From Mangifera indica (lineage: Eukaryota > Streptophyta > Magnoliopsida > Sapindales > Anacardiaceae), in the NCBI RefSeq assembly GCF_011075055.1, contig NW_025401146.1:1-64000 (forward strand): DNA of 64,000 nt. The letters are read 5' to 3'. Both the position numbers and the translations under genes were made by a program. Shown here one piece after another: positions 43,543 to 54,212 of the stretch. Position 1 is the first letter of the stretch. The number at the start of each line of letters is the position of its first letter. The notes beneath the pieces were generated by a model, which saw nothing but the letters and a program-made list of their open reading frames with translations, did not search any database and had not been told where the DNA came from.

Positions 43543-46500
43543 TTACGATATGAGACCAACTCTCATTCGCTCTACATGATCCTTAAAACTTTTTGGTGGC
43601 ATGCCTTTTGTCAAAGGATCGGCAATCATCAATTCAGTGTTGACGTGTTCAATGACCACTTTGCTTTCTTTTACACGTTCCTTAATGGCTAAATACTTAA
43701 TGTCAATATGTTTACTTCGACTACTACTTTTATTATTTTTAGCCAAGAAAACAGCAGCTGAATTGTCACAATAAATTTTTATCGGCTTAAAAATAGAATC
43801 CACAATCCTAAGCCTAGATATGAAACTCTTCAACCATACACCATGTGATGTAGCCTCAAAACAAGAAACGAACTCAGCCTCCATGGTAGATGTAGCAATC
43901 AATGACTGCTTGACACTCCTCCAAGATATGACTCCGTCGGCAAACAAGAAAATATATCCAGATGTTGATTTTCTTGAATCAATACAGCCAGCAAAATCCG
44001 AATCGGAGTAACCAACTACCTCTAAATTATCAGTCCGTTTATATATAAGCATGTATTCTTTGGTCCCTTGAAGGTATCGCATCATTTTCTTTGTAGCTCT
44101 CCAGTGGTCTATACTTGGGTTACTCTGATATCTTCCTAATATCCCAATAGCAAATGCAATGTCAGGTCTTGTGCAAACCTAAGCATACATAAGGCTTCCA
44201 ACAGCTGAAGCATAGGGAATGCTCTGCATTTGTTCCTTTTCAAGTTCATTTTTAGGGCATTGGTTCAAATTGAACTTATCACCCTTCACAATTGGTGCTA
44301 TACTTGGTGAACAATCTTTCATCCGAAATCTTTCTAAAACTTTGTTGATATAGGTTTCTTGAGATAGACCTAGTATGTCTTGAGGTTTGTTCCTATGAAT
44401 CTTAATGCCAATGACATAAGACGTCTCACCCATATCTTTCATATCAAAGTTTTTAGAGAGAAATTGTTTCACCTCATAAAGCAATCTTTTATCATTGGTT
44501 GCAAGTAATATATCATCCACGTATAGAACAAGGAAACAAATTTTACTCTCACTGACCTTCTGGTATATACATTGATCCATGATATTCTCTTCAAAACCGA
44601 ATAAAGAGATAACCTCATGGAATTTCAAATACCATTGACAGGATGCTTGTTTCAATCCATATATGGACTTCCTAAGCTTGCACACCAAATGCTCACCATC
44701 ACTAGAGGAGAATCCTTCAGGTTGTTTCATATATACCTCTTCCTCTAAATCTCCATTGAGGAATGTCGTTTTTACATCCATTTGATGTAGTTCCAAGTCA
44801 AAATGTGCTACTAATGTCATTATAATACGAAAAGAATCTTTCTTAGATACAGGAGAAAAAGTCTCCGTATAATCGATTCCCTCTTTTTGAGTGAAACTCT
44901 TAACAACGAGTCTTGCTTTATATCTCTCGATGTTACCTAATGAGTCTTTCTTTGTTTTATAGACCCATTTACACCCAATGGCCTTTGCCCCATTAGGTAA
45001 CTTGACAAGATCCCAGACTCCATTACTCTTCATAGATTCCATCTCATCTTTCATAGCATTGTACCACAAAATAGATTTACTGCAATCTATTGCTTGTGAA
45101 AACGTAACAGGATCATCTTCGGCTCCTAAATTATGGTCAATTTCTTGTTATAGAGCATGTAAAGATACATGTATCATGAATAATCATCAATAAATAAGAT
45201 GAAGTATTTTTGACCATAAACGTCCATATCAGGATAACAAATATCTGTATGTATGATTTCTAATATGTCTGAACTCCTCTTGACACATTTCTTTGACTTG
45301 TTGGTTTGTTTTCCCTTTATACAATCCACACAAGTATCAAAGTCAGTAAAATCTAGAGTATCTAGTACTCCATCATTCACTAACCTTTTAATTCTTTTTA
45401 TGGAGATATGTCCCAATCTCCGATGCCACAATATAGAGGAATTTTCATTCATAACACTTCTTTTAATACCAACATTATTTTGAACATGCATCAAATTAAA
45501 TGAAACATTGTTTTGTAAATGAATTCGGAACAAACCATCAGACAATGTACCATTTCCCACAACTGCAGATTTATAAATCAAACTAAATGCAGTTTCATTA
45601 AATGTAAAGGAAAATCCAAAGGGTACAAGTCGTGAAACAGAAATCAAGTTTCTAAAGAAACTTGGAATATAAAAGGTTCGTTCTAAATCCAAAACAAAAC
45701 CAGAATCTAAAACTAATCTGCACGTTTCGACCGCTTCCACATGTGAACGCATCTTATTTCCTGAATAGATGCTTTGTTCACTGGCCATCAGCTTCCTTTG
45801 GTTTAGAAAGCCCTGCAAGGTATTTGAAATATGGATTGTAGAACCAGAATCAATCCACCAAGTGTTATGACAAACATCAACTATATTAGATTCATAACAT
45901 ACAAGTGAGATTGGATTACCTTTCTTTTCAAGCCAAGCTTTAAACTTAATGCAATCCTTTTTGACATGTCCTTTCTTTTTACAGAATAAACATTTGGATT
46001 CCTTCTTAAATTCGGGCTGATTGAATATTTTATCCTTTCCCTTATACTTAGCTTGGTTCTTCTTCTTCTTCCCTTGTGTAACCATATGTGCACTTTCATT
46101 CATTTTAATCAACAACCTTCCTTCCTCTTGAACACACATGGTCAGAAGTTCATTGATTGACCATTTTTCCTTATGTGTGTTATAAGAGATTTTGAAAGGT
46201 CCGTATTGTTGTGGAAGAGAATTTAGAATGAAATGCACCAGGAAAGATTCAGACATCTTAATCTCAAGAGCCTTAAGTTGAGCCGCAATATCCCTCATTT
46301 GCATGATGTGCTCACGCACACCTTTAACACTAATGAGCTTCATTGATGTAAACTTTGTTATTAGAGTGCTGGCAAGTGCTTTATCTGAAGACTCAAACTG
46401 TTCATCAATAGCCTTCGGTAATTGCCTGACATTATTACACTCAAGGATTGAACCACGAATACTAGCAGATATACGTGTCATGATGAACATCATACTCAAG

Positions 46501-46697
46501 CGATTAGATCGCTCCCAACGTTCATACAGGGCAATTTCATTCTGAGTGCTAGTTTCTATAGCTGTAGGTGGTTCATCCTTCCTAATAGCATAATCAATGT
46601 CCATACACCCTAATTGGAGAAGAATTCTCTCTTTCCAAATTTTATAATTGTCACCATTCAAAATAGGAACATCACATACATTATCAGAGAAATTCAC
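43543..46697 (-). pseudogene. Broken gag-pol of the copia element
   Basis: The first frame, 46697-45174, has a gag region (LNGDNYKIWKERI), a zinc knuckle CLFCKKKGHVKKDC, the protease active site WIDSGST, a GAG-pre-integrase segment with the H...H...C...C integrase zinc finger (LWHRRLGH, CVDCIKGK) and the first integrase core strand (HTDICYP, FIDDYS). It stops at a TGA (45174-45176). Just beyond, near 45145, the text jumps to a region normally before reverse transcriptase (GAEDDPVTFSQAID in another frame), so most of the integrase core and the linker, by family comparison about 1 kb or more, is deleted. The second frame, 45069-44179, is reverse transcriptase (KARLVVKSFTQKEG, YVDDILLA, SLMYA) and ends at a TAG (44176-44178) where relatives have Gln. 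The third, 44085-43543, is RNase H (MEAEF, YCDNSAA, KHIDIKY). Not functional. Confidence 0.93.
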
Positions 46698-47958
46698 AGG
46701 TTGAATAACTGCAAATAAATATTAACATACATGCTTAAGTCACTAAATTTGAAGCTATCAAAATTAATATCATGTTCTACCAATGTATAAACATGCTTTA
46801 AATATATAAACCATATAACATAAAAACTGCCTGTGGGCTAAGTTTTTAATTTAAATAGGTTTATATACAAATATATAAACCGTATGATAAAACTACCAAA
46901 TTATATTCCTTTTCTTAATTCCTGTGGGTAGATTAAGAAAAATAATTTGTTATTTCATCCTAATTAATCACATAAATATAATAAAAATTCCTGTGAGATA
47001 AAATTTATCATACTTATATTGATTAATTACAATTGATGTCATATAACTAAATGTGATCCCAGGATACTTAATGTATAACTTTGATATAATCAAAGATGCT
47101 GTGGCTACTCTATGATCAATCAAATATTATACTAATCACATGACATTTAATTTTATGCATATAATCCTTAAGAAATTATTTAAAGTATAATTTCAATTAA
47201 ACCAAAATTATGCATAAAATTAATCATATAAATAATATTAAATTATTTAATAAACACTAAAAATTGGATAAATGAAACTTAAATTATCCAATTAAAATTA
47301 ATAATAATAATTTTGGCAATCACATATTATAAAAAAAAAAAATTATTAAGGCCAAAAATATTCAAACTTAACCCTAACAAAGTTATTATTCATGGCAGAG
47401 GATGGAAAAGGGTTCCAGCAAACTAGAATTTTATGAAAACTAAAACTAAAGCATATAACAATGTACGATGTCCCTAATTCTCAACGAAAATGAAATCGGC
47501 TGAGCGGCAAGCCTCTCACTTAGAACCTTGTGCCTTATGGCCTGGGTTCAAGACACGAGACTGAAGGAAATTTTTACATTTTAATAAAGTAGATGAACGA
47601 CATGTCATCCGCTGGAGATGAATGCAGATGTCATGTCGACTGGCAGTGCATAACAAAAGAGACAGAAGTGATGGGTATGACATGTCATCTGAAGATCGTC
47701 CCTGACCTCTATCCGGGTCAAGATTCGGGTCGATAGACCCGGTTTCAGACCCGTATACATTTTGCACTCTAAATCAGCCTACAAAACTCTGATTTTGACG
47801 TTCCATATATCAAAATTCTCAGTTTTTGATGTAGAATTCATCTAAATAAAAATTTTATTCAAAAAATGCCAACAGCCAACTTTCTCTTTCTAAAGAAATT
47901 CGGGATAACAAAAATTTTGCATGTTATACAAATCAAAGCAAGGCAGAGGCATAAAATT
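46698..47958 (-). other. Untranslated leader of the copia element
   Basis: About 1.26 kb separates the primer-binding site from the gag start. It is AT-rich apart from a less AT-rich stretch at 47480-47770 that shows an 83-codon frame with no known domain. I see no additional gene. Confidence 0.6.
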
Positions 47959-47970
47959 GCTCTGATACCA
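47959..47970 (-). other. Primer-binding site of the copia element
   Basis: On the minus strand this reads TGGTATCAGAGC, complementary to the 3' end of plant initiator tRNA-Met, two bases inside the 5' LTR. It fixes the element's orientation. Confidence 0.93.
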
Positions 47971-47972
47971 AA

Positions 47973-48385
47973 TGATAGAACATGTATATGGTCTCTATCT
48001 AAGCATATATATACTGAGTATGCAAGATAGAAACCAAAATTAATATGCGGAATATTAAACACTAACCTCCAGCCATTGCTTGACGATTTGACGCAGTATA
48101 AACCTCTGGAAATTGCTTGCAAGTTTCGTCTTCCAGGTGATCTCTTTTTCTCATATAATGGTGTATGTTTTCAAGTGTAGAAAAAGCTCACCCAGGGACC
48201 CTATTTATAGCCTTAAAAAGCATTCTACCATCAAGAATGCAACGCAAAATGTAGAGTTATTGCATGGGAGTTACAGACCACTAAGCCATGAAGAAGTAGC
48301 TGCATGAAGCAGTTACCATTAAGCCATGGAAGTAACTGCTTAGTAACTGCATGAAACAGTTACCAGTAAGAAGAAAAAACTAACA
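47973..48385 (-). repeat. 5' LTR of the copia element (right copy)
   Basis: Same length as the left LTR, with about 12 differences. TATAAATAG on the minus strand at 48201-48210 is the likely promoter. Each of the two hairpin units has one substitution relative to the left LTR. Confidence 0.95.
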
Positions 48386-49050
48386 TTGTAACCACATATA
48401 GATGATATTGAACACTTGTTAGCACAAGGGATTTCAAATCTTCCAAGATTTATACATATGATTTTTGTTCTTTTATATCTGGTTTTTAAATCCATTTTAA
48501 AGAACAGAATATATATATATAGTGGGGCATTTCAAATTTTCAAGGACGTGTTCATGTATCTAGCCTTATGAAGCAAACGTTCTACTAATTAACTCTTGAT
48601 GAAATTCAAAGAAAATGGCGGAGAGGGAGTAACTCTTAACACTTTTCTTTGAAAATCATATATTCTTTCCTTTACTTTTCAAAGCTTTGGAAGGAAGATT
48701 CCAATATTATCTTTTCCCTCCTTGGTGTATTGGTATCTTTGTTGATTTTGGTGAAACAAAAAAGTTGGATAGAGGAATCAACTGTTTTTTGAAATTGACC
48801 GTCTACTCGGATTGCCCACGTCGAGCAACAAGCGAACAATCTTATCCATTTATCTCCATAGAAACTCCAAAGTCGAGAACAGCTAAGAGCCTTTTACAAA
48901 ACTCACCCATATTCTCGAAATGAATATGAGGAAGGGATTGAAGCTGGGAATGAATCCACTTGGTTGAAAGTGAACAGCCCATGTGTCAAAGGGAGGGGGG
49001 GGAATGAATGAAGCCTTATGGGGTCAAAGAGGAGTGTGGTTTCTGGGATC

Positions 49051-49058
49051 TATAAATA
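49051..49058 (+). promoter_or_regulatory. TATA box of the SIS-like gene
   Basis: TATAAATA (followed by GC) about 260 bp before the ATG at 49312, implying a leader of some 230 nt with a CACGTG motif at 49104-49109. Confidence 0.7.
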
Positions 49059-49311
49059 GCAGAGACCTTAATTTTGACAATATCTTCAACCATCTGCAAT
49101 CTTCACGTGCTTCTCTGCTATCTGCCTCCTAGTTATCAGTTTGTCTCTACCTCTGCAATTCTTATCCACTGCTCTTCTTTAGGCTCTTTTTAGTCAGTGA
49201 GGTCGTTTCCCGTTAAGAGAAAACTATCAAAGAGTAGTTTTGTTCGTTACTTGACAAAGAAAGCTTTCTTAAGTAGCTTTGCATTGCTTTACTTAACTGA
49301 TAATTTTTAAC

Positions 49312-50550
49312 ATGGAAAACAGAAGGCAAGAAACTGGCAATTCTTCATCGTCTAGAAAATTTGATCATCTTTTTGGTTCCAAGAACTCTTCATCCTCCAC
49401 CACTGGGATTTTTGGCTCTATTTTCCCACCACCACCTACGGTATTCATTATTTTCCTTCTGATTGATTGAAAAAAAAAAAAAACCTACACCACTAGCACA
49501 TATGTATTTTTTTGCTTTTAGATTTGCTCATGCTTAACACTTAAAATCTTGCTCTTAGGCAGATGGCTTCTGATATTAAAATGGCTGTTTGACTATGCTT
49601 TTCAAAGGTTACTTGATTAAGTGAATTACATATATTTGTTCATGTTCATTAGAGGGCTGTGCTTTTACTTCTTACACAGGAGCTTAAGAGTTTCTGTGGG
49701 TTGGATAGAGATTTGTTTTAGTAAATAAAATATGGGATCTCTCAAATTGGATATATTAGGAAGAATGCAATAAATTAGGGTGGCTGTAAAAGAAGGCTCC
49801 TTCTTCAGCTGTATGTCATACATATATTAATAATTAGTGAACTAATTCTATGCTTGATAGAGAAAAAGAAGTAGGAGAAACATATTTAGACTATAGAAGT
49901 TAAATCATTTGTTCACTTAGAAGAAAAAAAGTTCTATATTTTTTTACATATCTAGGAATTAAGGAAAGATTTCTTTTATTTGTTTCCTGCTGTGTGTTGA
50001 ACTAGTTTAGTATATGTAGATTTCCTGTAGAAGTCTGTTTCTTCTTTAATGTTAAAGAAGAAATTATGTTGCACATTCTGAATCGTTTTTTTTTTTCTTT
50101 CTTTCTTTCTTTGTTGATTTGATGATCAGACGGGAAGTGGGAAAGAGTCTTCTCACAGTGGAATAATGGGGTCACTGAAAGAGAAGGCTGTAAGTAGCAA
50201 GGCTGAAAATAGTATTTTCAGTGGCAAAGAAAAGAATTCAATTTATCAGAATGAAACTGCAGAACCTTGCTATTTCAGCTCTTCAATATACTATGGAGGC
50301 CAAGAAAATTACTCTCCAAGAACCAAATCCACCACTGAATCTCCCCATGTGCAGTTTAAGAAAGACAGGGGAGAGGATGATCCTGATGGAAATAATGCTA
50401 ACAGCGCTTCAAGAGGGAATTGGTGGCAGGGTAAGGAGATTCCTTTAGATAAAAAATTTTTACGTGATTAATTTTCCATAGTTGGACACTTAAATAAGAG
50501 TTTAATGTTTTTTTTTTTTTTAATTTTCTGCAGGCTCGCTCTATTACTAA
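49312..50550 (+). CDS. Serine-rich plant protein resembling SIS (salt-induced serine-rich), 148 aa
   Basis: Three exons, 49312-49440, 50130-50430 and 50534-50550 (447 nt). Conserved blocks: an N-terminal FDHLFGSKNSSSSTTGIFGS followed by IFPPPPT, a middle block EPCYFSSSIYYGGQENYSP, and a C-terminal block DDPDGNNANSASRGNWWQG that continues across the last intron into SLYY-stop. These match my recollection of a plant-specific family that includes Arabidopsis SIS; members are small, hydrophilic, probably intrinsically disordered and stress-responsive, with no known enzymatic domain. The final exon codes only 17 nt, and without it the protein would lose the conserved terminus. A TATA box lies upstream. 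Function is inferred from family likeness only. Confidence 0.8.
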
Positions 50551-51191
50551 TACCTTGCCCTCAATATAAAGCAAAGTCGCCATAGACATGTATGGCAAGT
50601 TATTCTAAATCCTCTCGTGATTTGATTATCCCATTTGTTTATCTTCTTGTGCTTTCCTGATTTAAATAAAATATAGCATTATATCATAAGTGGTATTGTT
50701 GATTATCTTGCAGGAATGGTGATGGACTAAAATCTTGTCACTAGAAATAAGTGGTAGTATTAGAAGAGAATAGTGAAGAGAAATGAAATCAAGACTTGCA
50801 GCAAAATGATGGGTTCCTTTTTCCTAGTAGTCAACTTGAGCAAGTATCATAGATGAGCTCTGATAATCTGAAGAGAACTTAATGTCATCACTCAGCCGGA
50901 AATCTTGCAGAGTCCTTTTTGTGTAATTAACCCATTTTCCTTTCAGTTGATGAACTATGTTTTCTGGGTTTTCAGCCCACTAAATGTTATAATATGGACT
51001 GTAAACATGAACTAGTTTATTGAGTTAATATACTTTGTAAGCAAAACTCAGCATCTTTTGTTAAGCAAAGGCAATAGATTATTTGATATTATTCAGATGC
51101 CTGGATGACAAGTAAACACAATTTCACAAGCTAGACAACCAGTAGTAACCTCTTTACAACAACAGGCATCATAACTTACATTCTTCACTCT

Positions 51192-51647
51192 TCAAGGCAA
51201 TGTGTAAGCTGCAGCAAACATAAAAAACACCATTTCAATCGAAGCTAAGACTGGAAGCATGATGGGTAAAAGATTTAGCCAAAGCTAAAAATAGGCCAAC
51301 TTACCTCCACACCGGTAACCCACAGGACGATCAGCAAGGTTGCAACGCTTGGGGATGGTTATAGCTATTTCTGGCTTGACACCGGAGCTCTTAGCTGTAT
51401 TAGACAGCATAACAGCACACAGGCATGCAGGGTTGTGGCCAAGAGTCTTAACTGCTTGGCAGCACTGGCTGGAGACTGGAGCATTCTCATCTTGTGCAGC
51501 CATTGCACAAGGAGCCAACTTAAAAGCTTCCCTATCAGGGGAAGATTTCCCACATTCACCAGCCCCATTAACTCCACTATTGTACCCAGAAATGCCCAGA
51601 ATAACCAGAAACACAAGAATGCAAGTGTACCTTATTTTATTTTCCAT
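51192..51647 (-). CDS. Non-specific lipid transfer protein (DIR1-like type), 119 aa
   Basis: Two exons, 51305-51647 and 51192-51208 (360 nt). An N-terminal signal peptide (MENKIRYTCILVFLVILGIS) leads to a mature domain with the eight-cysteine framework: C32, C47, C62-C63, C75-x-C77, C102 and C113. Such proteins bind lipids in a hydrophobic cavity in the apoplast; the DIR1-like type is linked to systemic signalling and cuticle roles. The exon 1 frame runs on past a perfect GTAAGT donor into KLAYF-stop; splicing to the 17-nt exon gives the family ending YRCGAYTLP, which I prefer. The start is the Met at 51647; an in-frame Met ten codons upstream (51677) would add GCLYLALKK-like residues and is less likely before a signal peptide. 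Confidence 0.88.
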
Positions 51648-52123
51648 TTTCTTCAATGCAAGGTACAAACACCCCACAATCTAGCAGGATTTATACTGAA
51701 AAAAGCAGCTGAAAATATCTTTACACGTCAAACCCACAAATCATAGTGGAAGAAGCACTAAAATCAAATTTTATTTTGTTTATTTTCTCACCAAACACCC
51801 TCAATTGCATAGCGAAGATTACCAAACTATTTTAAGCAGACAACTGTTAGTGCTTTCAAAAGCTTCAGCCACCCCTCCACTAATTTTCTATCCTTCAAAA
51901 TCCAACAGCAATGAAACAACTTTCACTACAAACATCTAGAAAGCCAACCAATTCCACTGTTTAACAATAAACCCAATTAAGAGGTTAAAAAAAAACATTT
52001 CACATAAAATTTTTAAGTCAGAATTTTGATTAAACCATGAGAAAGCGTTCTCCTTTTCATTCATAGCCCTTAATATAACAAAACAAAACACACAACAACA
52101 ATAATACGAACAAGAAAAACTAA

Positions 52124-52642
52124 CTAGGCTGCGAGAAAAGCATACAAAACAACACAAACATAAATCAGTAACCCCAAAGGGACCAAGATCACGAGCGGCA
52201 CAACCGCAGCAAAAGTATGCCCAGTTCCCTTCCCACACGAGAGCGTCCCAAGTTTGACTTGAGCAACATTAACCAACGCCAACATCAAACAAATACACCC
52301 AGAAACTGACCCAACACCCGAAACCAGCATCCCGACCCGAACCAAACCCCTGTTGACCTGAGCCTCGAAATCCGAATCAAAACGTGATTCGTTGACCCGT
52401 CGGATGGCTTGCTTCAGACTCAACGCAATGATGCTAGAAAACAAGAAGGAACTGAAGGAGTACACGTGGAAGGAGATCATGTTCTCGGCGATGTTTGAAC
52501 CGGCCCGGCATGCCTCATTGGTAATGAGGGCGTTGGTGGGGTCCCTCGGGTTCCACGCCAGCCCGACGAAAACGGCTAGAGTGAAGAGGGAATTAACATT
52601 GATGAGGCCGTCTAAGGCCGTTATGTGGATGCTCGTCGTCAT
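52124..52642 (-). CDS. Four-helix membrane protein, MEE60-like, 172 aa
   Basis: A single exon. The protein opens MTTSIHITALDGLINVNSLF and has four predicted transmembrane segments: about residues 14-30 (LFTLAVFVGLAW), 58-80 (VYSFSSFLFSSIIALSL), 100-125 (GMLVSGVGSVSGCICLMLAL) and 145-170 (AAVVPLVILVPLGLLIYVCVV). The loop between helices 2 and 3 is charged (KQAIRRVNESRFDSDFEAQ). The wording of the N-terminus and second helix matches my recollection of the plant family containing MATERNAL EFFECT EMBRYO ARREST 60, whose molecular role is not established. It lies tail to head with the LTP gene, without overlap. The assignment rests on memory of the family, so it is moderate. Confidence 0.78.
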   Translation of the reverse strand: MTTSIHITALDGLINVNSLFTLAVFVGLAWNPRDPTNALITNEACRAGSNIAENMISFHVYSFSSFLFSSIIALSLKQAIRRVNESRFDSDFEAQVNRGLVRVGMLVSGVGSVSGCICLMLALVNVAQVKLGTLSCGKGTGHTFAAVVPLVILVPLGLLIYVCVVLYAFLAA

Positions 52643-53164
52643 TGAAACGGCGGCGTATGGAGATCAAAGGAGGATCTAAAATCTGAGCAGCTTGGTTTCT
52701 TTCGGGGAGAAATGAGGGAGGACGGAAAGAACAATGGGAAAGCAGTAAGTAACCTTTATTTGTTCCAGAGTGAAGGTCACGCATTTTCGCGTTGAAGACC
52801 TGAAAAGTAACAATATCATGTAACGTTACTAAATCATGATATTGATTTTTAATTTGAATAATGTTTCATTAATTATTTAAATTATTTGAAATAAAATATT
52901 ATTACATCTTATTCCCACCCAAAACTTGACTTTATTTAAAAAAAAAAATACTACGATCAAATAATATAGTTAATTCTTTTCTTAAATTAAAAATAATAAT
53001 AATTTTGCACTATCATGAGTTTTAATTAACTTGTGAAATTAGGAATTCACTTTTATTTTTTTATTTGTGTAAAGAACTTTGAAATAAAAATATGGTGGAG
53101 AAGAATAAAACTTTTTTAATTATAATAATATTCTCTCTTAAAGTAGAAGACGAGGCTGAAAAAA

Positions 53165-53285
53165 AATATATATATATATATAATTTTTTATATAATTTAA
53201 ATATATAAATTATGTATTATTATATGTTAAATAATTTTAAATTAAAAATAAAATAATATTTAATCATATAATAATACATATTTTC
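53165..53285. repeat. AT-rich palindromic repeat (family P)
   Basis: Preceded by a (TA)n run, with the core TTTTAAATTAAAAATAAAAT flanked by TATTATTATATG and CATATAATAATA. Confidence 0.55.
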
Positions 53286-53419
53286 CAAATGATTTCTTTG
53301 TAAGAGTAATAAGAAAAAATAATAAACATGAGAAATAATTATATATTTATATTTTTTTACTGTTGATAATAACAATATTATATTCACTTGAATAACTTGT
53401 GTCTTCATTTAAAAGACTA

Positions 53420-53835
53420 ATATTTAGAGGGTTTTCGATTAAGAATACAAAAGTTATTTTGATAATCTATTTTTTATTATTAATAATAATATGATATATA
53501 ATATATAAGATAATTTACTTACCATCTTTATATTAAGTATTAAAAAATTATTAAAGTAATTTTAATTTTATTACAGTTATATTTTTATTTATAAATCTTT
53601 AAAATAAAAATATTACCATTTTCAATTAAAATAACAAGAAATATAAAAAATAACTTAAAATAATTATAATCACAATATTTAAATAAAATAATAATTTAAT
53701 TTTTTTATTACATTCAACTAAATACAATAATTATTTATTTCTACTTATTAAAAAATAATTATTTATATTCAATATTATTTTAGTTAATTAATCTTTGTAA
53801 TAATATTTTTTATAATAAAAAATTAATAGAGGTAA
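53420..53835. mobile_element. Strongly decayed Harbinger-type MITE
   Basis: The order of landmarks follows the intact element at 13016: AAGTTATTTTGATAATCTAT, TTACTTACCATCTTTATATT, AAATTATTAAAGTAATTTTA and a run toward ATTACATTCAACTAAATACA. The terminal repeats are lost. Confidence 0.55.
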
Positions 53836-53924
53836 TTATAAATTTAGTTCTACAGTTCATTCCATTTTATTAAAGTTTAAAAAATCCAATAATATTGAGT
53901 TTATATGATTATGAATAGAGTATT

Positions 53925-54090
53925 GAGTAATATTATGTACATAATTTTTATACATAACTTTATACATAAATAATAATATGTCACTATGTAATTGAATAGC
54001 TGAAAATTAAAGATAAAACAAAACTCAATCACATGATGGTACATCATTGTTTGTACGTAAAATTGTGCACATGATTTTATTGTCTCAATA
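53925..54090. repeat. AT-rich palindromic repeat (family P), long-ended form
   Basis: AATATTATGTACATAATTTT at the left is mirrored by AAAATTGTGCACATGATTTT at the right. The centre is the family core in the form AATTGAATAGCTGAAAATTA. The ends resemble those of 14337-14512. Confidence 0.6.
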
Positions 54091-54212
54091 ATCACATTGA
54101 AATGATTGGCAAACTAGATATTTCAAACTCATGAACATCAGTAATTGTCACAAGAAAATGGCCGCTACCATCAACAATCCTAGTTTAAATCACAATATAT
54201 ATTCATCCTGGT

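Larger units (their letters stand above)
42833..48385 (-). mobile_element. Ty1/copia LTR retrotransposon, 5.55 kb, defective
   Basis: Complete ends: 413-bp LTRs at 42833-43245 and 47973-48385, both TG...CA, flanked by the 5-bp target duplication TTGTA (42828-42832, 48386-48390). In the coding (minus) orientation the 5' LTR is the right one, followed by a primer-binding site matching initiator tRNA-Met; a purine-rich AAATTGGAGAA precedes the 3' LTR. Gene order protease, integrase, reverse transcriptase, RNase H marks it as copia. The pol region has two stops and a large internal deletion, so it could move only with help in trans. The LTRs differ at about 12 of 413 positions by my count, suggesting a fairly recent insertion. 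Confidence 0.96.
52801..54212. other. AT-rich spacer with MITE remnants; no gene
   Basis: This contains two family P palindromic repeats (53165-53285 and 53925-54090) and a decayed Harbinger-type MITE (53420-53835). The short open frames here are low-complexity. Confidence 0.65.

Noticed and set aside
47516..47767. 83-codon frame in the copia leader that might be an extra gene
   Set aside because: No known domain, and its surroundings are the untranslated leader of a defective element.
51285..51304. LTP ending in KLAYF as read through
   Set aside because: The GTAAGT donor and the downstream exon encoding AYTLP give the ending expected for the family.
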